Of a DNA stretch of 64,000 nucleotides, positions 8,565 to 18,354 are shown piece after piece. The number at the start of each line of letters is the position of its first letter. Position 1 is the first letter of the stretch. This DNA is from Pseudomonas vranovensis DSM 16006 (GTDB taxonomy: Bacteria > Pseudomonadota > Gammaproteobacteria > Pseudomonadales > Pseudomonadaceae): assembly GCF_000425805.1 (NCBI RefSeq), contig NZ_AUED01000012.1:1-64000 (forward strand), written 5' to 3'. A program made the position numbers and the translations under genes. The notes under the pieces are model-generated. The model saw only the letters and a list, made by a program, of their open reading frames with translations. It made no database searches and had not been told where the DNA came from.

Positions 8565-9383
8565 ATGTCAGCTGCCAGCAACATTTACCCACTGCTCGAG
8601 CGCTTACTGCCCGAGCGTGTCATCCCTGCGCCCGGGCGTCCCGGCCATTTGCAGCGGCTGTATGCCGGGGTGGGCATGCCCAGCCAGCGCGCGGTGCTGG
8701 GCGAGAGCTACAGCCTGATCAACCGACTGGAAGAGGCCAGCGACCTGCAGGCGCTGTACGCCGACCTGCGCCGCCAGGCGCTCGAGGGTAATGTGGCGGC
8801 GCTCAACGACTTGGGCTGGATCTGGCTCAACGGCAAGTACTGGCGAGCCGATCCCACCCTTGCCGGGCACTTGCTGCGCATGGCGGCGTTGCAGGGCAGT
8901 GCGCCGGCCTGGTTCAACCTGGGCCAGCAGTATTACTTCGGCAAGGGTGTGCAAGTGGCCTATGCCACTGCAGCGGAGTATTACCAGCAAGCCTTCGAGC
9001 GTGGCCTTGAGGAGGCCGCTGCGGCGCTGGGCGACCTCTTCGAGGAAGAAGTCTGTGACAGCGACGAGCAGCTCTGGATTGTCGACTTGCACCAGGCCTA
9101 CCGCTGGTTCCTGCGTGGGGCGCAGCGGGGCGATGCACGTTGCCGCTTTGAAGTCGGCTACCGGCTGCTACATGGTCAAACAGTAGGGGTCGACCATAAG
9201 GCCGGCATCTATTGGCTGGAGTTGGCGGCCGTGGCTGGAGTGATGCAGGCGGCCGAAGAGCTGGCCGTGCATTTCAGCATCTCCAGCAATGCCTTGCGCT
9301 ACCTGTTCTGGCGCGATCAGGCCATCAACCTTGGCAGCCCACTGGCCTTGAACATGAAGCTCGACGATCAATTGCAGCCATGA
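8565..9383 (+). CDS. Sel1-repeat (TPR-like) protein
   Basis: A 272-residue soluble protein with several Sel1-like helical repeats, such as ALNDLGWIWLNGKYW, AWFNLGQQYYFGKGV and CRFEVGYRLLHGQ, which usually mediate protein-protein contacts. No signal peptide or membrane helix is seen. Three in-frame ATGs cluster at 8553, 8559 and 8565; the last has GAGGA five bases upstream and was chosen. It stands alone between the WYL gene (divergent) and the MarR operon. Function unknown. Confidence 0.75.
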   Translation: MSAASNIYPLLERLLPERVIPAPGRPGHLQRLYAGVGMPSQRAVLGESYSLINRLEEASDLQALYADLRRQALEGNVAALNDLGWIWLNGKYWRADPTLAGHLLRMAALQGSAPAWFNLGQQYYFGKGVQVAYATAAEYYQQAFERGLEEAAAALGDLFEEEVCDSDEQLWIVDLHQAYRWFLRGAQRGDARCRFEVGYRLLHGQTVGVDHKAGIYWLELAAVAGVMQAAEELAVHFSISSNALRYLFWRDQAINLGSPLALNMKLDDQLQP

Positions 9384-9430
9384 GCATCACGCCTGTCTGC
9401 CAGGCTTGACGCCGGGGGTGGGGGAAGAAG

Positions 9431-9460
9431 TATATTGATAGTTAGCAAACTATGAATATA
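9431..9460. promoter_or_regulatory. Near-perfect palindrome upstream of the MarR gene, probable operator
   Basis: TATATTgATAGTT and AACTATgAATATA form 13-base arms with one mismatch around a four-base centre. It ends 17 bases before the marR ATG. Size and AT-rich symmetry fit a MarR dimer operator, suggesting autoregulation of the efflux operon. Confidence 0.6.
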
Positions 9461-9477
9461 GCGACGACCTTCCTTCC

Positions 9478-9930
9478 ATGACTTTAGATGCACTGCAGCA
9501 GAACATCAGCAGCGGTATGGTGGTGGCCGGTCGGCACTGGCGGCGGATCTGCCAGACGACCCTGGCCGGCTACGGTATTTCCGAAGCCTGTGCCATGCCG
9601 TTGCTGATGATCGTGCGCCTGGGCGATGGCGTGCATCAGGTGGCGGTGGCCCAGGCCGCAGGGCTGGAAAGCCCGTCATTGGTACGTCTGCTCGATCAGC
9701 TGTGCAATGCCGGATTCGTCTGCCGCAGTGGTGATCCGGTGGACCGCCGCGCCAAGGCCTTGAGCCTGACCCCAAGCGGCCGGGTACTGGCCGAGGCCAT
9801 CGAAGGCGAACTGGTACGCCTGCGCCGCGAGGTGCTGCAAGGCATCGACGAAGCGGACCTACTGGCCACCTTGCGCGTACTGCGCGCCTTTGAAGCCGCT
9901 GCCCAACGTACCCCGGGCGTACCGTCATGA
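9478..9930 (+). CDS. MarR-family transcriptional regulator
   Basis: A 150-residue winged-helix regulator. The recognition region reads AQAAGLESPSLVRLLDQL, followed by the wing with DRRAKALSLTPSGR, both typical of MarR proteins. It is first in an operon with four efflux genes, and its stop overlaps the next start as ATGA. It probably represses the operon through the palindrome just upstream and is released by an aromatic or phenolic ligand (inferred from family). Confidence 0.88.
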   Translation: MTLDALQQNISSGMVVAGRHWRRICQTTLAGYGISEACAMPLLMIVRLGDGVHQVAVAQAAGLESPSLVRLLDQLCNAGFVCRSGDPVDRRAKALSLTPSGRVLAEAIEGELVRLRREVLQGIDEADLLATLRVLRAFEAAAQRTPGVPS

Positions 9931-12017
9931 AGGGCTTCTTCAGCACCCTGCCGCCGGCCCGCGACTGGTTCTATGGCGTACGCACCTTCGCCGCCTCGAT
10001 GATCGCCCTGTACATCGCCTTGCTCATGCAGCTGCCTCGTCCTTATTGGGCCATGGCCACGGTGTACATCGTCTCCAGCCCCTTTGTCGGTCCCACCAGT
10101 TCCAAGGCGCTGTACCGTGCCATGGGCACCTTGCTGGGAGCAGCGGGGGCGGTTTTCCTGGTGCCGTTGCTGGTGCAGACGCCAGTTCTGCTGACCATTG
10201 CGATCGCCCTGTGGACCGGCACTTTGTTGTTCCTTTCGCTGCATTTGCGTACGGCCAACAGCTATGCCCTGATGCTGGCTGGCTACACCTTGCCGATGAT
10301 CGCCCTGCCAGTAGTCGATGACCCGCTCAGGGTGTTCGACATCGCTTCGTCTCGTGCCCAGGAAATCTGCCTGGGCATTGTTGTTGCGGCCGTGGTGGGC
10401 GCCATTTTCTGGCCGCGTAGGCTGACCCCGGTAGTCGTGGGAGCCACGGGCAACTGGTTCAACGAAGCGATCCGTTACAGCGATACCTTTCTTGCTCGCA
10501 CGGCCTCGCCCGAAACCGTCGGCAGCCTGCGTGCCTCGATGGTCACCACCTTCAACTCGCTGGAGCTGATGATTGGCCAGTTGTCCCACGAAGGTGCCCG
10601 CCCGCAGACGGTGAAAAACGCTCGCGAGCTGCGTGGCCGGATGATCCACCTGTTGCCGGTGGTCGACGCCCTGGACGATGCCTTGCTGGCCCTGGAAGCC
10701 CGCGCGCCGGTGCAGGCCGAACAGCTCAAACCCGTGCTGGAGCAGGCTCGAGAGTGGCTCCAAAGCACTGCCAGTGATGCCGCACCGAGTCGCTGGTCGA
10801 CCTTGCGCGCACAGCTTGAACACCTGCAGCCCAGCGCCATGGACCTCGACGAACGTACCTCGCTGTTGTTGTCCAACGCGCTGTACCGCCTGGCCGAGTG
10901 GGTCGACCTCTGGCAGGACTGCTGTAGCCTGCAGCATGCCATCCGCAATGAAGACCTCTCGCCCTGGCGTGCGGTGTACCGGCACTGGCGCCTGGGTCGG
11001 TTGACGCCGTTCTTCGACCGTGGGCTGATGCTCTACTCGGTGTTCTCCACCGTCACCGCGATCATAGCCGCCACCACCTTGTGGATCTTATCGGGCTGGA
11101 ACGATGGCGGCAGTGCGGTGATTCTCGCCGCCGTGGCCTGCAGCTTCTTCGCTGCCATGGACGACCCGGCGCCGCAGATCTACCGATTCTTCTTCTGGAC
11201 GGCGGCGTCGGTGGTATTTGCCAGCTTCTATCTGTTCCTGGTGCTGCCCAATCTGCATGACTTCCCGATGCTGGTACTGGCTTTCGCCGTGCCGTTCATC
11301 TGTGTGGGAACCCTGACCGTACAGCCGCAGTTCTACCTCGGCACCTTGCTGACCATCGTCAACACCGCCTCGTTCATCAGCATTCAGGGGGCCTACGACG
11401 CCAACTTCCTGACCTTCGTCAACTCCAACCTGGCGGGGCCGGTAGGATTGCTGTTCGCCTTTATCTGGACCCTGGTCATGCGCCCGTTCGGTGTGGAGCT
11501 GGCAGCCAAGCGCATGACTCGCTTCAGTTGGCGCGACATCGTTGGCATGACCCAGCCGGCCACCTTGGCCGAGCATCGGCGGTTGGGTGTGCAGATGCTC
11601 GACCGTCTGATGCAGCACCTGCCGCGTCTGATCCAGACCGGCCAGGACACGGGTACCGCCCTGCGCGACCTGCGCGCCGGCCTGAACCTGCTCGACCTGC
11701 TCGCGTACATGCCGCGGGTAGGCGTGCAGCCACGGCAGTTGCTGCAACAGGTGGTGGAGGAGGTGGGGGAACACTTCCAGGCCTGCCTGGACGCCCGTCG
11801 CCGCCTGCATGTGCCGCCTGCGTTGCTGCAGAGCATGGAACGCGCCCGCCGCGCCCTTAACCTCAACGACCTGGCCGACAGCGCCGAAGCCCGTGTTCAC
11901 CTGCTACACGCCTTGAGCGGCCTGCGCCTGGCGCTGCTGCCGGGCGTCGAAGTGGTGCTGGAGCCCTCCGACGATCAGCCGCAACTCCCCTATGGCATCG
12001 ATGGAGCGCCCCTGTGA
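9927..12017 (+). CDS. FUSC-family inner-membrane efflux protein (AaeB-like)
   Basis: A 696-residue FUSC-family transporter with two membrane blocks (about 20-180 and 365-510) each followed by a soluble region, as in the aromatic-acid exporter AaeB and fusaric-acid resistance proteins. It likely exports aromatic acids or similar compounds with the DUF1656, HlyD and OprM-type partners downstream. It overlaps the MarR gene (ATGA) and the DUF1656 gene (GTGA), so the operon is translationally coupled. Confidence 0.88.
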   Translation: MKGFFSTLPPARDWFYGVRTFAASMIALYIALLMQLPRPYWAMATVYIVSSPFVGPTSSKALYRAMGTLLGAAGAVFLVPLLVQTPVLLTIAIALWTGTLLFLSLHLRTANSYALMLAGYTLPMIALPVVDDPLRVFDIASSRAQEICLGIVVAAVVGAIFWPRRLTPVVVGATGNWFNEAIRYSDTFLARTASPETVGSLRASMVTTFNSLELMIGQLSHEGARPQTVKNARELRGRMIHLLPVVDALDDALLALEARAPVQAEQLKPVLEQAREWLQSTASDAAPSRWSTLRAQLEHLQPSAMDLDERTSLLLSNALYRLAEWVDLWQDCCSLQHAIRNEDLSPWRAVYRHWRLGRLTPFFDRGLMLYSVFSTVTAIIAATTLWILSGWNDGGSAVILAAVACSFFAAMDDPAPQIYRFFFWTAASVVFASFYLFLVLPNLHDFPMLVLAFAVPFICVGTLTVQPQFYLGTLLTIVNTASFISIQGAYDANFLTFVNSNLAGPVGLLFAFIWTLVMRPFGVELAAKRMTRFSWRDIVGMTQPATLAEHRRLGVQMLDRLMQHLPRLIQTGQDTGTALRDLRAGLNLLDLLAYMPRVGVQPRQLLQQVVEEVGEHFQACLDARRRLHVPPALLQSMERARRALNLNDLADSAEARVHLLHALSGLRLALLPGVEVVLEPSDDQPQLPYGIDGAPL

Positions 12018-12226
12018 TCGGTGAACTGGATATCAGCGGGGTCTTCCTGCCTACGCTGCTGGTGATGATGGTCCTGACCTACCTGTTGTTTCTCGGGGTA
12101 CACGCCGTACTCACCCGTGTGCATTTCTACCGCCTGGTCTGGCACCGGGCGTTGTTCAACGTTGCGCTCTACGCCGTGCTGCTCGGCACGGTCGACCACT
12201 TTTGCCGAAACCTGATGCTGCCATGA
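12014..12226 (+). CDS. DUF1656 small membrane protein of the efflux operon
   Basis: A 70-residue protein with two predicted membrane helices, matching the DUF1656/AaeX family that accompanies FUSC pumps. GTG start at 12014 overlaps the FUSC stop; its stop overlaps the next start (ATGA). Its role in the pump is not known. Confidence 0.85.
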   Translation: MIGELDISGVFLPTLLVMMVLTYLLFLGVHAVLTRVHFYRLVWHRALFNVALYAVLLGTVDHFCRNLMLP

Positions 12227-13098
12227 AAAAACCCTTGTTGACCCTGGGCCGCGTGGTCCTGACCCTGCTGGTAGTGACCCTGGCGACCGTACTGGTCTGG
12301 CAGATGGTCATGTACTACATGTTTGCCCCCTGGACCCGCGACGGGCATATTCGCGCCGACGTGATCCAGATCGCCCCCGACGTGTCCGGACTGATCCAGC
12401 AGGTCGAGGTGCGCGACAACCAGGTGGTCAAGCGCGGCGACGTGCTGTTCACCATCGACCAGGACCGCTTCAAGCTGGCCCTGCGGCATGCCCAGGCCAC
12501 CCTGGCCGAGCGCAAGGAAACCCTGGCCCAGGCCAGTCGTGAAGCCCGCCGAAACCGTGGCCTGGGTAACCTGGTGGCGCAGGAGCAGTTGGAAGAGAGT
12601 CAGTCCCGCGAGGCGCGGGCGCAGTCGGCGCTGGCCGAGGCGCAGGTGGCGGTGGATGCGGCGCAGTTGAACCTGGACCGATCGGTGGTGCGCAGCCCGG
12701 TAGAGGGTTACCTGAACGACCGTGCGCCACGCCCTCATGAGTTCGTCAGCGTGGGCAAGCCGGTGCTCTCGGTGGTCGACAGCAACTCCTACCATGTGGA
12801 TGGCTACTTTGAGGAAACCAAGCTGTCGGGCATCCACATCGGCCAGGCGGTGGATATCCGCGTGATGGGCGACAGCACTCGCTTGCGCGGTCATGTGCAG
12901 AGCTTTGCCGCCGGCATTGAAGACCGCGACCGCAGCAGCGGCGCCAACCTGCTGCCCAACGTCAATCCAGCCTTCAGCTGGGTGCGCCTGGCCCAGCGGA
13001 TTCCGGTACGGATCGCCTTCGACGAAGTGCCGGCCGACTTTCGCATGATCGCCGGGCGTACTGCGACGGTGTCGATCATCGATGGTAAAGACCAATGA
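12223..13098 (+). CDS. HlyD-family membrane-fusion protein (AaeA-like)
   Basis: A 291-residue periplasmic adaptor with an N-terminal membrane helix (about 10-30), a lipoyl half starting APDVSGLIQQVEV, a short helical hairpin and a beta-barrel region. It couples the FUSC pump to the outer-membrane channel. The ATG at 12223 overlaps the DUF1656 stop and is preferred to an upstream TTG; the stop overlaps the next gene's ATG. Confidence 0.9.
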   Translation: MKKPLLTLGRVVLTLLVVTLATVLVWQMVMYYMFAPWTRDGHIRADVIQIAPDVSGLIQQVEVRDNQVVKRGDVLFTIDQDRFKLALRHAQATLAERKETLAQASREARRNRGLGNLVAQEQLEESQSREARAQSALAEAQVAVDAAQLNLDRSVVRSPVEGYLNDRAPRPHEFVSVGKPVLSVVDSNSYHVDGYFEETKLSGIHIGQAVDIRVMGDSTRLRGHVQSFAAGIEDRDRSSGANLLPNVNPAFSWVRLAQRIPVRIAFDEVPADFRMIAGRTATVSIIDGKDQ

Positions 13099-14495
13099 AA
13101 CGCCTGTCGCTACTGGGCCTGAGCCTGATGCTGTCGGCCTGCCAGATGGTCGGGCCGGACTACAAGGTGCCTGAGCAGGCGGCGGTCCAGCGCCCCGACC
13201 TGCAAGGCGAGCTGCGCCAGGATGCCGATAGCGTGGTGTCGGCGCCGGTGCCCAGGGACTGGTGGCGTTTGTACAAGGATCCGCGTCTCGACACCCTGGT
13301 CAGCCAGGCCCTGGCCGCCAACACCGAATTGCGTGTGGCGGCCGCCAACATTGCCCGTGCCCGCGCACAGGTTGAAGTGGCCGAATCCCAGGGCGGGTTC
13401 AATGGGGGTGTGAAGCTCGGTGCCCAGCGATTGCAGGAGTCCGGCGAAGCTTTCCTGCAGCCTGAGAAAGTGCCGGTGGCCAACATCGGCGAGGCGATTA
13501 TCAGCGCCTCTTACCAGTTCGATCTGTGGGGCACCCTCAAGCGCGGCGTCGAAGCCGCCCAGGCCAATGCCGATGCCACCCAGGCCGCGGCCGATACCGC
13601 ACGCATCACCGTGGTGGCCGATGTGGTCCGCGCCTACACCCAGGTGTGTGCGGCCAACGAGGAGTACCACATCGCCCGCGAGTCCCTGGACCTGCAGGAG
13701 CAAAGCGTGAACCTGACCCAGCGCCTGCGCGACGCCGGGCGCGGCGACGAAACCCAGGTGACCCGTTCGCAGACCCAGTTCAAGTCGTTGCGTGCCGAGC
13801 TGCCTCGTTACCAGGCAGCGCGCGAAGCCGGCCTGTATACGCTGTCGATGCTGCTGGCCCAGCCGGTTGACCAACTACCAGCGGGTACCGCCGACTGCGC
13901 GGAACTGCCGCATATTGCGCAGGTACTGCCGGTGGGTGATGGTGCCGCGTTGCTCAAGCGCCGCCCGGATATCCGTCAGGCCGAACGCGGCCTCGCCGCT
14001 GCCACGGCGACCATTGGCGTAGCCACGGGTCAGCTGTACCCGGATATCAGCATCGGCGCCCAGGTGGGCACCATCGGTATTCTGGAGAACCTAGGCGAAC
14101 CGGCGACCAACCGCTGGGGCTTTGGCCCGCTGCTGACCTGGACCGTGCCGACCAACGGTTCGCGAGCACGTATCCGCCAGGCCGAAGCCTCGACCCAGGC
14201 GGCGCTGGCGCATTTTGACGGGGTGGTACTCAACGCCATCCGTGAAACCCAGACCAGCCTGGCCAAGTACAGCGCCTTGCTGGAGCGCCGTGACGCCCTG
14301 GCCGACGCCGAACGATCGGCGCAACTGGCGGCAGACCAGACCCACCGCTTCTACAAGGCCGGGCGTGAGTCGTTCCTGGCGGATCTGCAGGCTACGCGTA
14401 CCTACACCGACATGCGCGCGCAACTGGCCATGGCCAATACCCAGGTGGCAATGGGGCAGATCGGGTTGTTCCTGGCCCTGGGTGGTGGTTGGTAA
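13095..14495 (+). CDS. OprM/NodT-family outer-membrane efflux lipoprotein
   Basis: A 466-residue outer-membrane factor with a lipoprotein signal (lipobox LSAC at about residues 13-16) and two OEP repeats; the start MVGPDYKVP is typical of NodT/OprM channels. It completes the MarR-FUSC-DUF1656-HlyD efflux operon and gives it a dedicated route across the outer membrane. Confidence 0.9.
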   Translation: MKRLSLLGLSLMLSACQMVGPDYKVPEQAAVQRPDLQGELRQDADSVVSAPVPRDWWRLYKDPRLDTLVSQALAANTELRVAAANIARARAQVEVAESQGGFNGGVKLGAQRLQESGEAFLQPEKVPVANIGEAIISASYQFDLWGTLKRGVEAAQANADATQAAADTARITVVADVVRAYTQVCAANEEYHIARESLDLQEQSVNLTQRLRDAGRGDETQVTRSQTQFKSLRAELPRYQAAREAGLYTLSMLLAQPVDQLPAGTADCAELPHIAQVLPVGDGAALLKRRPDIRQAERGLAAATATIGVATGQLYPDISIGAQVGTIGILENLGEPATNRWGFGPLLTWTVPTNGSRARIRQAEASTQAALAHFDGVVLNAIRETQTSLAKYSALLERRDALADAERSAQLAADQTHRFYKAGRESFLADLQATRTYTDMRAQLAMANTQVAMGQIGLFLALGGGW

Positions 14496-14527
14496 TTGTC
14501 TGTGCAAGACAGCTACTCGCCTTTGGC

Positions 14528-14625
14528 GACTGCTGCGCAGTCGATCACAGCCTCGTTCGTCGCCAGCGGCTAAAGGTTGCCCGTGTAGCCGCTGGCGACG
14601 GCCTGTGAGCGACCGCGTAGCGGTC
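14528..14625. repeat. Compound REP-like element after the efflux operon
   Basis: Contains gactgc-tgc-gcagtc (14528-14542), a 14-base inverted pair gtcgccagcggcta / tagccgctggcgac (14559-14572 and 14586-14599) and gaccgc-gta-gcggtc (14611-14625). The same modules recur near 38600, 58500 and 61446. It lies between convergent genes. Confidence 0.75.
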
Positions 14626-14652
14626 GTGGTTCAAGACAGTTGCTCCCACAGG

Positions 14653-15399
14653 TCACTTGTCCACAAAGCCCTTGAGCATCTCGATCGGCAACGGAAACAC
14701 GATGGTCGACGACTTGTCCCCGGCGATGCTGCCCAGGGTCTGCATGTAGCGCAGCTGCATGGCCCCCGGCTGGCGCCCAAGCATCTCGGCCGCTTGCATC
14801 AGCTTCTCCGACGCTTGCAGTTCACCTTCGGCATGGATCACCTTGGCCCGTCGTTCACGTTCGGCCTCGGCCTGGCGGGCTATGGCGCGAATCATCGATT
14901 CGTTGAGGTCCACATGCTTGATCTCGACGTTGGCCACCTTGATGCCCCAGGCATCGGTCTGTGCATCGAGCACCTGGCGGATATCGAGGTTCAGGCGTTC
15001 GCGCTCGGCCAGCAATTCATCCAGCTCATGTTTGCCCAGCACCGCGCGCAAGGTGGTCTGGGCCAGTTGGCTGGTGGCCATGAGAAAGTCCTCGACCTGA
15101 ATGATCGCCTTCTGCGGGTCCAGCACGCGAAAGTACAGCACGGCATTGACCTTCACCGAGACGTTGTCGCGGGTAATCACGTCCTGCGGCGGCACGTCGA
15201 GCACCACGGTGCGCAAGTCCACCCGGACCATCTGCTGGATGCCCGGAATCAGCAGCACCAGCCCCGGCCCCTTGACCCGCCAGAAGCGCCCGAGCTGGAA
15301 CACCACGCCACGCTCGTACTCGCGCAGGATGCGAAACGCCGACAGCAACAGCACTGCGATCAATGCCAGCAATGCCCCGAAGCCCAGTTCGAAAAACAT
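14653..15399 (-). CDS. Slipin (SPFH/band 7 membrane protein)
   Basis: A 248-residue stomatin-like protein: one N-terminal membrane helix (about 5-22), then an SPFH/band-7 domain with the typical run [10 protein letters not shown] and [16 protein letters not shown], then a helical tail. Slipins form oligomers on membrane microdomains. It is downstream of and nearly touching an nfeD gene, the standard partner, which suggests the two act together. The ATG at 15399 has a GGAG site. Confidence 0.92.
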   Translation of the reverse strand: MFFELGFGALLALIAVLLLSAFRILREYERGVVFQLGRFWRVKGPGLVLLIPGIQQMVRVDLRTVVLDVPPQDVITRDNVSVKVNAVLYFRVLDPQKAIIQVEDFLMATSQLAQTTLRAVLGKHELDELLAERERLNLDIRQVLDAQTDAWGIKVANVEIKHVDLNESMIRAIARQAEAERERRAKVIHAEGELQASEKLMQAAEMLGRQPGAMQLRYMQTLGSIAGDKSSTIVFPLPIEMLKGFVDK

Positions 15400-15401
15400 G
15401 C

Positions 15402-16775
15402 TCAATCTCCTTGCACCACAGCATCTGCCGCAGCGCTGACGTCCAGAAGTACGCCCTTGCGTGAGATCACCCGGACGCGTTGTCCCACTTGCAGTGGTGT
15501 CTGGCACTGGGCCTGCCACTGCTCACCCTGCGCCTGAACAGACCCGATGAACGGGTCGCTGTCGTTCACGGCCATTACCGTAGCCAGGCTGCCGACCAGC
15601 CCGGCATCACCGCTGACCAGCGCACGCTTGCGCGCTCGCATGGCCATGCCCAGCACGCCGCCGAGCAGCAGCGCCGAGAACAGGGCCAGGAACAGGATCA
15701 ACGGCAAGGGGATGCCGAAACCGGGAACGTCGGTGTCCATCAGGATCACTGCACCCACCACGAAGGCGACGATGCCACCAAAGCCGACCACGCCAAAGCT
15801 GGGCATGAACGCCTCGGCAACCATGAAGGCCACGCCAAGCAGTATCAGCCCGGCCCCGGCATAGCTCACCGGCAACAGTTGCAAGGCATACAAGGCCAGT
15901 AACAGGCAGATGCCGCCGATCACCCCGCCAACGCCGGAGCCTGGGCTCATGAACTCGAACATCAGGCCGTACACACCAATCATGATCAGAATCAGCGCCA
16001 CGCTTGGGTTGGTGATAACTGCCAGCAGGCGTGTACGCCAGTCGGGTTGACGTTCGATCACCGGCGCGGTGGCGGTATCGAGTTGCACCGTTTGTCCGGC
16101 CGCCTCCAGCGTCTTGCCGTCGAGCTGACGCAGCAGGTCGGGCAGGTCGTTGGCGACTCGGTCGATCACTTTCAGGCGCAGGGCTTCGCTGGCGGGCAAG
16201 CTCACGGCTTCACGCACCGCCTGCTCGGCCCAGTCGGCGTTGCGCCCGCGCAGTTGGGCCAATCCACGGATGTAGGCCGCCGCGTCGTTGACTTGTTTAC
16301 GGGTCAGGGTGTCTTGATCGCTCTGCGGGGCCTGCTTGTCCCCGGTTGGTGCCGCTGGTGGGGCAGCCGGGCCGGGCAGGCCGCCGATCTGCACGGGCGT
16401 GGCGGCGCCCAGGTTGGTGCCCGGGGCCATGGCCGCCACATGGCTGGCATAGAGGATGTAAGTACCGGCGCTGGCGGCCCGGGCACCACCGGGGGCGACA
16501 AAGCTTGCCACCGGGACTGGGCTGGCGAGGATCGCCTTGATGATCTCGCGCATCGAGCTGTCGAGCCCGCCTGGGGTGTCGAGACGGATCACCACCAGCT
16601 GCGCCTGCGCGCCAGTGGCATGGTCCAGACCACGGATCAGGTAGTCGGCACTGGCCGGACCAATGGCACCGTTGATACTCAATACCAGCACCGGCTGGCC
16701 GGGCGCAGCCTGGCTGCCCGTGAGCCCGCCGAGCCACAGCAGCAGTAGCAGGTACCGACACCAACGCGCGATCAC
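15402..16775 (-). CDS. NfeD-family membrane serine protease, partner of slipin
   Basis: A 457-residue full-length NfeD: signal peptide (to about A24), a ClpP-like protease domain with [15 protein letters not shown] and the nucleophile region ARAASAGTY (Ser about 102), a multi-helix membrane domain (about 250-375) and a C-terminal OB-fold domain. Homologues cleave stomatin-like partners; the slipin gene follows with two bases between the reading frames. An insertion rich in Pro, Ala and Gln lies at about 125-155. Confidence 0.9.
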   Translation of the reverse strand: MIARWCRYLLLLLWLGGLTGSQAAPGQPVLVLSINGAIGPASADYLIRGLDHATGAQAQLVVIRLDTPGGLDSSMREIIKAILASPVPVASFVAPGGARAASAGTYILYASHVAAMAPGTNLGAATPVQIGGLPGPAAPPAAPTGDKQAPQSDQDTLTRKQVNDAAAYIRGLAQLRGRNADWAEQAVREAVSLPASEALRLKVIDRVANDLPDLLRQLDGKTLEAAGQTVQLDTATAPVIERQPDWRTRLLAVITNPSVALILIMIGVYGLMFEFMSPGSGVGGVIGGICLLLALYALQLLPVSYAGAGLILLGVAFMVAEAFMPSFGVVGFGGIVAFVVGAVILMDTDVPGFGIPLPLILFLALFSALLLGGVLGMAMRARKRALVSGDAGLVGSLATVMAVNDSDPFIGSVQAQGEQWQAQCQTPLQVGQRVRVISRKGVLLDVSAAADAVVQGD

Positions 16776-16875
16776 CTGAATTCACCCGGTTTGTGCGTGT
16801 CTACTAAGTTTAGTCCGCAGCCCTGGGCAGCACGGCCTAAACTTCAGAAGTGGGGGGCTAAACCGGAGGTGCATC

Positions 16876-17334
16876 ATGCGTATGGCAAAAACGCTGCAGC
16901 AATGCCTGGACAAGGCCGGCTGCGACTACGACATCGTTCCTCACGCGCACTCATCCACCAGCCTTGAGTCGGCACGCATGGCAGGAGTGCCCGCCGAGCG
17001 GGTAGCCAAGTCGGTCATGCTCGACGACCGCCACGGCAACTACCTGATGGCCGTGCTACCGGCCAACCGTCACCTGGACATGAGCAAGGTACAGGCCACC
17101 GGCCAGTGGCACATGACCTCGGAAAGCAACCTGCCTCACCTGTTTGGCGATTGCGAGCGCGGTGCCATTCCGGCGATGGGCGATGCCTACTCGATCAAGA
17201 TGCTGGTCGACCCGACCCTTACCCGCCAGGGCGACATTTACGTCGAGGCCGGCGATCACGACCACCTGATCCACATGAATATGGCGCAGTACTTGAAACT
17301 GGTGCCGAGCGCCGAAGTGCGCGAGGTTTGCTGA
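16876..17334 (+). CDS. YbaK/ProX-type aminoacyl-tRNA deacylase family protein
   Basis: A 152-residue YbaK/EbsC-domain protein, with the family's VPAERVAKSVMLDD stretch holding the conserved Lys and a C-terminal GDHDHLIHM motif. Such proteins hydrolyse mischarged aminoacyl-tRNA; the specificity here cannot be told. GGAGGT precedes the ATG at 16876; a second ATG at 16882 is possible. A tiny DUF2789 gene follows. Confidence 0.82.
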   Translation: MRMAKTLQQCLDKAGCDYDIVPHAHSSTSLESARMAGVPAERVAKSVMLDDRHGNYLMAVLPANRHLDMSKVQATGQWHMTSESNLPHLFGDCERGAIPAMGDAYSIKMLVDPTLTRQGDIYVEAGDHDHLIHMNMAQYLKLVPSAEVREVC

Positions 17335-17394
17335 TGATCAACCCACTGCCAGGCTGGCGTCGTGGATGCCCGGCCTGGCTCGAAGGAGTGTCCC

Positions 17395-17634
17395 ATGGAA
17401 GCACCCAACCACAAGTTCTCTGAATTGTTCAAACAGCTGGGCCTGCCCGACGATCCGATCGGTATCGACCAGTTCATTACCAGCCATTCGCCGCTCAAGG
17501 GCGACATAAAACTGGTGGATGCGCCGTTCTGGACACCGGCCCAGAAGGCCTTTCTGCAGGAGAGCGTGAACGAGGATGCCGACTGGGCGGTGATGTTCGA
17601 CCAGCTCAACGAGGCCCTGCGAAATAAACGCTGA
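17395..17634 (+). CDS. DUF2789 family protein
   Basis: A 79-residue acidic soluble protein beginning MEAPNHKFSELFKQLGLP, matching DUF2789 in length and motif (FWTPAQKAFLQES). GGAGTG precedes the ATG. Function unknown; it lies 60 bases after the YbaK-type gene. Confidence 0.75.
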   Translation: MEAPNHKFSELFKQLGLPDDPIGIDQFITSHSPLKGDIKLVDAPFWTPAQKAFLQESVNEDADWAVMFDQLNEALRNKR

Positions 17635-17699
17635 GCGGCACCTGATACCGGCGTTCGGCGTTGCTATGCTCAAAAAAAAACAACAGGGGGATAGCGCCA

Positions 17700-18338
17700 A
17701 TGAAAGATCCCTATGCCGTCGGTTTCTGGTGTGCCGTGACAGCCTTGGGGCTGCTGACTGTCGGTTATTTCTATGGTGTCAAACAGACCTACCAACTGCA
17801 TCAGGCGATGGTGTTTCTCTATGCCGCCGGGGGCGTGATCGGGGCGCTTGCCTTGACTGCGCTGGCCTGGATTGCCTGGCAGCAGTTGCGGGTCAGCAAA
17901 CGCCAACTGGCCCAGGGGCGTACGCTGGTCGCCATCTGGAACACCAAGGTGGCCCTGCGCCGGGTCGAGACCGTATTCGACCGTTACTTCTGGGGCAGCT
18001 ACTGGCAACCGGGGCGGACTTTCCAGGAAGTCATGGGCGAGCTAGAAGGGACGCCACTGGAGCAAAGCCTCGAAGCCCTAAAACGCCAGTGCCGCGAGCT
18101 GGACAAGGAAACCCACGACCTGCGCCGCCACTGGCTGGACAATGCCCGAGAGCTGTCCACCGTTGCCACGGCGATGGCCCGCGAGCGGTACCAACTGGAC
18201 TTGTGCGATTCACAGCAAAGCAGCGGCCGCGGGGGGGCGGTACTCAACCGCGATCTGGAAGTGCTGGTGTATACCTGGTCGGCACGTTTGCGCAGCTTCG
18301 ACCACCAGCTCGACGAGCTGGAGGGCGAATACCGCTGA
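17700..18338 (+). CDS. Conserved hypothetical membrane protein with coiled-coil tail
   Basis: A 212-residue protein with two N-terminal membrane helices (about 8-25 and 38-60) and a long cytosolic helical region (about 65-212) rich in Arg, Glu and Leu. The ATG at 17700 follows AGGGGGA; an A-run lies further upstream. I do not recognise a family. It is convergent with the CBS protein gene. Confidence 0.65.
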   Translation: MKDPYAVGFWCAVTALGLLTVGYFYGVKQTYQLHQAMVFLYAAGGVIGALALTALAWIAWQQLRVSKRQLAQGRTLVAIWNTKVALRRVETVFDRYFWGSYWQPGRTFQEVMGELEGTPLEQSLEALKRQCRELDKETHDLRRHWLDNARELSTVATAMARERYQLDLCDSQQSSGRGGAVLNRDLEVLVYTWSARLRSFDHQLDELEGEYR

Positions 18339-18354
18339 AGGAAGGCGCGGCCAG

